DNA of 7,972 nucleotides from Burkholderiales bacterium. Its GTDB lineage: Bacteria > Pseudomonadota > Gammaproteobacteria > Burkholderiales > SG8-39. A program made the translations under genes and the position numbers. The DNA lies in assembly GCA_016649475.1 (NCBI GenBank), contig JAENXP010000078.1:1-7972 (forward strand), written 5' to 3'. Shown here piece by piece: positions 5,097 through 7,972 of the stretch (the stretch's first letter is position 1; each line of letters opens with the position of its first letter). The notes beneath the pieces are model-generated. The model saw only the letters and a list, made by a program, of their open reading frames with translations. It ran no database searches and was not told the DNA's origin.

Positions 5097-6923
5097 CTAT
5101 TTTGCCGATCGCGCCTTCTTCGGCTTCTCCGCGCTCAGGCGCAAGCTGACGTACTTGCCAGGCGCGTCTTCGATCACCTTAAGTTTTCCGTCCCCGGGCA
5201 CCCGTGCCGCGACTTTGGCGCCACCGTTGTTCTTCTCCATCCACGCCTGCCAGTCTCCCCACCAGGAGCCTTCGTGGCGCGTCGCCGTGCCCAGCCACTC
5301 GTCCGAATCCTGCGGAAATTCCGGATTGGTCCAGTAGCAATATTTGTTCGCCGCGGGCGGGTTGACGATGCCGGCGATGTGGCCGGAGCCGCCGAGCACG
5401 AAACGCACCTCTCCGGAGAGAACGCGCGCCCCCTTGTACACCGATTTCCACGGCGCAATGTGGTCTTCCGCGGTGGAAATAAAATACGCTGGAACCTTGA
5501 TCTTGCTGATATCGATCGGCACGTTGTCCAGGGTGATGCCGCCCGGATCCTTCAATTTATTGCCCAGATACATGTTGCGCAGGTAGAAGCTGTGCATTGT
5601 CGCCGGCATGCGCGTCGAATCCGAGTTCCAGTAGAGAAGGTCGAACGGGAACGGGTCCTTGCCCATCAGGTAATTGTTCACCACGAACGACCAGATGAGA
5701 TCGTTCGAGCGCAACATGTTGAAGGTACCCGCCATCTCCGAGCCTTCGAGATAGCCGCGCTCGTTCATGCGCCGTTCCAGGTTCTCCACCTGTTTCTCGT
5801 CGATGAACACCCCCAGTTCGCCGGGGATCGAGAAATCGAGCAGTGACACGAAGAAAGTCGCGCTGGCGACGCGCTTGTCCTTCTTCGCCGCCATCACGCC
5901 GAGCGCCGCGCCGAGCAGGGTCCCGCCGAGGCAATAGCCGATCACATTCACCTGTTTCTCGCCGGTCGCCTTCTCGATTGCATCGAGCGCGTCGTTCGGA
6001 CCCTGGTGCAGGTAATCCTCGAAGCTCTTTCCGGCGTATTCCTTGCCCGGGTTGACCCAGGAAACCACGAACACCGTGTGGCCCTGGTCGACCGCCCACT
6101 TGATGAAGGAGTTCGACTCGCGCAGATCGAGAATGTAGTACTTGTTGATCCAGGGCGGAATGATCAGCAGCGGCTGCTTGTACACTTTTTTCGTGCTCGG
6201 CTGGTACTGGATCAGCTGCATCAACTCGTTCTGATACACCACCTGGCCCGGCGTGGTGGCGATGTTCTCACCCATCTTGAACGCCTTTGGGTCGGTCATG
6301 CTGATTTGCAGTTGTCCGTCGCCGCGCTCGATGTCGCCGAGCAGGTTGTTCAGGCCGCGCAGCAGGTTCTGCCCGCCCGAAGCCATCGTTTCGCGCACCA
6401 CTTCCGGGTTGGTCAGCGCGAAATTCGAAGGCGACAGCGCGTCGATGTACTGACGCGTGAAAAAATCGACTTTCTTGCGCGCGTCGACCGGCAGGTGTTC
6501 GACGTTCGACGCCGCTTCGTGGATGTGGCGCGCCGCGATCAGATACGACTGCTTGACGTAATCGAACAGAAAATGGTTTTCCCAGTCTTCATGGCGAAAA
6601 CGATTGTCGCCCTTGCGCGGCACGGCGACCGGCTCGGCCTTCTGCCCCATCATCTGCATCACGCTGCTCTGCCACAGACGCGTATAGTCCCAGAACATGT
6701 TCATCTGCGCCTCGGCCAGCTGCTGCGGCTTGGAGAGCATCAGCGCCGACAGGTCCATGAACGCCTGGCCGATGCCGAACTCGTCGGAGACGGCTGTATT
6801 CTGCGTTTCAGTCTGTCGCTTGAGAAAGTCCGCCATGATGCGGCTGGACCGCTCGGCCACCTCGGCAAATATGCGGGCTGAGTCGGCGCCCGTCGCGGCG
6901 GGCTCGGATTGCTGCTTGCTCAT
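5097..6923 (-). CDS. phaC: Class I poly(3-hydroxyalkanoate) synthase
   Basis: Polymerises (R)-3-hydroxyacyl-CoA, mainly short-chain such as 3-hydroxybutyryl-CoA, into PHA at the surface of cytoplasmic granules. It has 608 aa, close to the 589 aa of the Ralstonia eutropha enzyme. The N-terminal PhaC_N region (about 100-270) includes DWENHFLFDYVKQSYL and PLLIIPPWINKYYILDL. The alpha/beta-hydrolase core carries the lipase-like box GYCLGG with nucleophile Cys331, Asp487 (STAEDHIAPW) and His515 (GGSGHIAGIVNPP), the same order and near-identical spacing as C319/D480/H508 of R. eutropha. The conserved WW pair lies at 554-555. I chose the ATG at 6923 (MSKQQSE) because AAGGAG precedes it by seven bases. 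A longer open frame reaches an ATG at 7031, but its 36 extra residues (MQRAGLGG...) look unlike PhaC and would span the promoter and ribosome binding site. No PhaE or PhaR subunit is needed for class I. phaA and phaB are not adjacent here. Confidence 0.97.
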   Translation of the reverse strand: MSKQQSEPAATGADSARIFAEVAERSSRIMADFLKRQTETQNTAVSDEFGIGQAFMDLSALMLSKPQQLAEAQMNMFWDYTRLWQSSVMQMMGQKAEPVAVPRKGDNRFRHEDWENHFLFDYVKQSYLIAARHIHEAASNVEHLPVDARKKVDFFTRQYIDALSPSNFALTNPEVVRETMASGGQNLLRGLNNLLGDIERGDGQLQISMTDPKAFKMGENIATTPGQVVYQNELMQLIQYQPSTKKVYKQPLLIIPPWINKYYILDLRESNSFIKWAVDQGHTVFVVSWVNPGKEYAGKSFEDYLHQGPNDALDAIEKATGEKQVNVIGYCLGGTLLGAALGVMAAKKDKRVASATFFVSLLDFSIPGELGVFIDEKQVENLERRMNERGYLEGSEMAGTFNMLRSNDLIWSFVVNNYLMGKDPFPFDLLYWNSDSTRMPATMHSFYLRNMYLGNKLKDPGGITLDNVPIDISKIKVPAYFISTAEDHIAPWKSVYKGARVLSGEVRFVLGGSGHIAGIVNPPAANKYCYWTNPEFPQDSDEWLGTATRHEGSWWGDWQAWMEKNNGGAKVAARVPGDGKLKVIEDAPGKYVSLRLSAEKPKKARSAK

Positions 6924-7034
6924 GGTGTAACTCCTTTGAATCTGTTTACAAAATGTAGGGATGCCGGCGGGAGCGCAAGGGTAACACTCCTTCCCCGGCA
7001 CCGCCTTCCCCCCTAGACCGGCCCGCTGCACAAT
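6924..7034 (-). promoter_or_regulatory. phaC: Leader/promoter region between the MBL-fold gene and phaC
   Basis: This 111-base gap is long enough for a separate phaC promoter. On the minus strand TTGCGC (a weak -35) is followed by an AT-rich patch containing TACATTTTGTA, an 11-base inverted repeat (TACA/TGTA) at about 6946-6956, just upstream of the Shine-Dalgarno. The repeat could overlap a -10 element or serve as an operator. No good consensus promoter was found, and read-through from the hydrolase gene cannot be excluded. Confidence 0.3.
6931..6936 (-). promoter_or_regulatory. phaC: Shine-Dalgarno that decides the phaC start
   Basis: The minus strand reads AAGGAG, then seven bases, then ATG at 6923. 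No comparable site precedes the upstream in-frame ATG at 7031, so the short form of phaC is preferred. Confidence 0.75.
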
Positions 7035-7972
7035 TCATGTCGGAACGGGTTCTTTGCGCAATGCGGCGTCCTGCAGATATCGGATTACGCCATCAGCGTC
7101 GGTCGAACGCTTGAGCGAACCCTGGTAATAGAGGTAGTGCAAGTGCGCCATCGCCTCGCCCATGGCGAAGAATAACTGATGCGTATCGAGTTCGCGCTGG
7201 AACAAGGCCGGAATCGCCTCGAAAGCCGACAGCGGCCGCGCGCAGGCCTCGTGCAGTTCCTCGAAGTGCTGACTGTGGTGTTCATCCAGCTGCTCGACGC
7301 GCTCACGCAAACCGCGGAACGGCAGGCCGTGCGAAGGCAGCACCAGGGTATCGGCCGGCAGCCTGGCATAGCGTTTGAGCGAGTGGAGAAACTGCTGCAG
7401 CGGGTTGCCTTCGGGATCGATGGACCAGACGCTGATGTTGGTGGAGATTTTCGGCAGCACCATGTCGCCCGAAATCAGCACGCCCAGTTCCGAGCTATAC
7501 AGCGCCGCGTGCTCGGGCGCGTGACCATAGCCCATGATGACGCGCCAGCTGCGGCCGCCGATGCCGATTTCGTCGCCGTCCATGATGCGGCGATAGTTGT
7601 GCGGAAACTCCGGCACCGCCAGCCGATAGCGGTTACCGCGTACCGCCATCTTTTCCAGGGCGGCACCGGCGAGGCCGTTCCTGCGGTACATGCCAAGCAA
7701 ATTGTCCGGGGTGTAGCCGGCGACACCCTCGCGGATCGCATGGGCGGTAAGGTACTCCGCCTGCGACATCCACAGCGTGGCGCCGAAGCGCTGACATAGC
7801 CAGTGCGCGAGGCCCGCGTGGTCCGGGTGGTAGTGGGTGACCAACACGCGCGGCGCCTGCACCGGCCGGTCCTGCCCGCCCGGGAGAGTCGCGAAGATTT
7901 GCTCCCACAAGCTCTTGGTAAGATCGGTGGCAATACCGCAATCGACGATGGTCCAGCCGTCCCCGTCCTGCA
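7035..7972 (-). CDS. MBL-fold (metallo-beta-lactamase superfamily) metallohydrolase, 5' partial
   Basis: The frame is open to the window edge; about 311 C-terminal residues are visible and the true start lies beyond 7972. The first visible residues QDGDGWTIVDCGIATD match the early beta-strand region of the fold, so about 25-50 residues are missing. The metal-binding motif HYHPDH is at visible residues 46-51. The third-His motif GYGHAPEH is near 147-154, the bridging Asp is in LISGDM (169), and the last His is in LPSHG (214). All ligands for a dinuclear (usually zinc) site are therefore present. The C-terminal ~90 residues are mainly helical and resemble the small winged-helix-like domain of the glyoxalase II/LACTB2-like branch. 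The substrate is unknown; thioester or lactone hydrolysis or a nuclease role are all possible for this group. It precedes phaC on the same strand by 111 bases. An internal TTG at 7910 is in frame but would delete conserved sequence. Confidence 0.88.
   Translation of the reverse strand, partial: QDGDGWTIVDCGIATDLTKSLWEQIFATLPGGQDRPVQAPRVLVTHYHPDHAGLAHWLCQRFGATLWMSQAEYLTAHAIREGVAGYTPDNLLGMYRRNGLAGAALEKMAVRGNRYRLAVPEFPHNYRRIMDGDEIGIGGRSWRVIMGYGHAPEHAALYSSELGVLISGDMVLPKISTNISVWSIDPEGNPLQQFLHSLKRYARLPADTLVLPSHGLPFRGLRERVEQLDEHHSQHFEELHEACARPLSAFEAIPALFQRELDTHQLFFAMGEAMAHLHYLYYQGSLKRSTDADGVIRYLQDAALRKEPVPT

Noticed and set aside
4912..5337. Plus-strand open frame of 141 codons spanning the intergenic region and the phaC 3' end
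   Set aside because: It has no ribosome binding site or recognisable motif, is low-complexity (Arg/Pro/Ser-rich) and is mostly antisense to phaC.
5088..6881. Plus-strand open frames opposite phaC (about 252 and 291 codons)
   Set aside because: They are shadows of the PhaC reading frame, which has complete catalytic motifs; nothing supports them independently.
6924..7031. Longer PhaC form starting at the ATG at 7031
   Set aside because: The 36 extra residues do not resemble PhaC N-termini, have no clear ribosome binding site, and would read through the AAGGAG site and AT-rich leader of the 6923 start.
7035..7910. MBL-fold gene starting at the TTG at 7910 inside the window
   Set aside because: In-frame sequence upstream (GDGWTIVDCGIATD) continues the conserved fold to the window edge, so the gene is 5' partial rather than starting at this TTG.
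1..7972. CRISPR array, tRNA/rRNA, insertion sequence or phage/defence island
   Set aside because: No regularly spaced repeats, transposase or integrase motifs, terminal inverted repeats or RNA-gene signatures were seen; gene content is ordinary metabolism and transport.

Overview
The window looks like GC-rich proteobacterial chromosome, most likely from a betaproteobacterium (Burkholderiales/Rhodocyclales-like). That placement is inferred from the class I PHA synthase sequence and the branched-chain-type ABC transporter; no marker gene confirms it. All complete genes lie on the minus strand, so the transcriptional order runs from high to low coordinates: MBL-fold hydrolase (5' end outside the window), phaC, periplasmic binding protein, livH, livM, livG, and a truncated livF. 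A short plus-strand coding tail enters from the left edge and converges on livF.

Right part (5097-7972): the C-terminal ~311 residues of a metallo-beta-lactamase-fold hydrolase, a 111-base gap, then a full class I polyhydroxyalkanoate synthase (608 aa from the start I prefer) with an intact Cys-Asp-His triad. No phaA, phaB, phaR or phasin gene is present in the window.

Middle (4671-5096): a 426-base non-coding stretch. Its phaC-proximal third is GC-rich with small hairpins. The part nearest the transporter is AT-richer and holds palindromes, a 5'-UTR inverted repeat and a very strong Shine-Dalgarno, so it probably carries the transporter promoter.

Left part (98-4670): a compact HAAT-family (Liv-type) amino-acid/amide ABC operon in the canonical order binding protein-H-M-G-F. 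The binding protein is exported. LivH and LivM form the membrane channel. LivG and LivF should be the two ATPases. The four downstream genes overlap by 1-4 bases, and two junctions carry hairpins that could tune translation. LivF stops just before its ABC signature motif, and the sequence after it is unrelated: a possible short stem-loop, then the end of an opposing gene. LivF as written cannot be a complete ATPase. This is either a genuine deletion/rearrangement or an assembly join.

I found no CRISPR array, RNA gene, insertion sequence or clearly new multi-gene system. The points most worth checking are the broken livF, its unusual N-terminal extension, and the hairpins at the binding protein-livH and livM-livG junctions.
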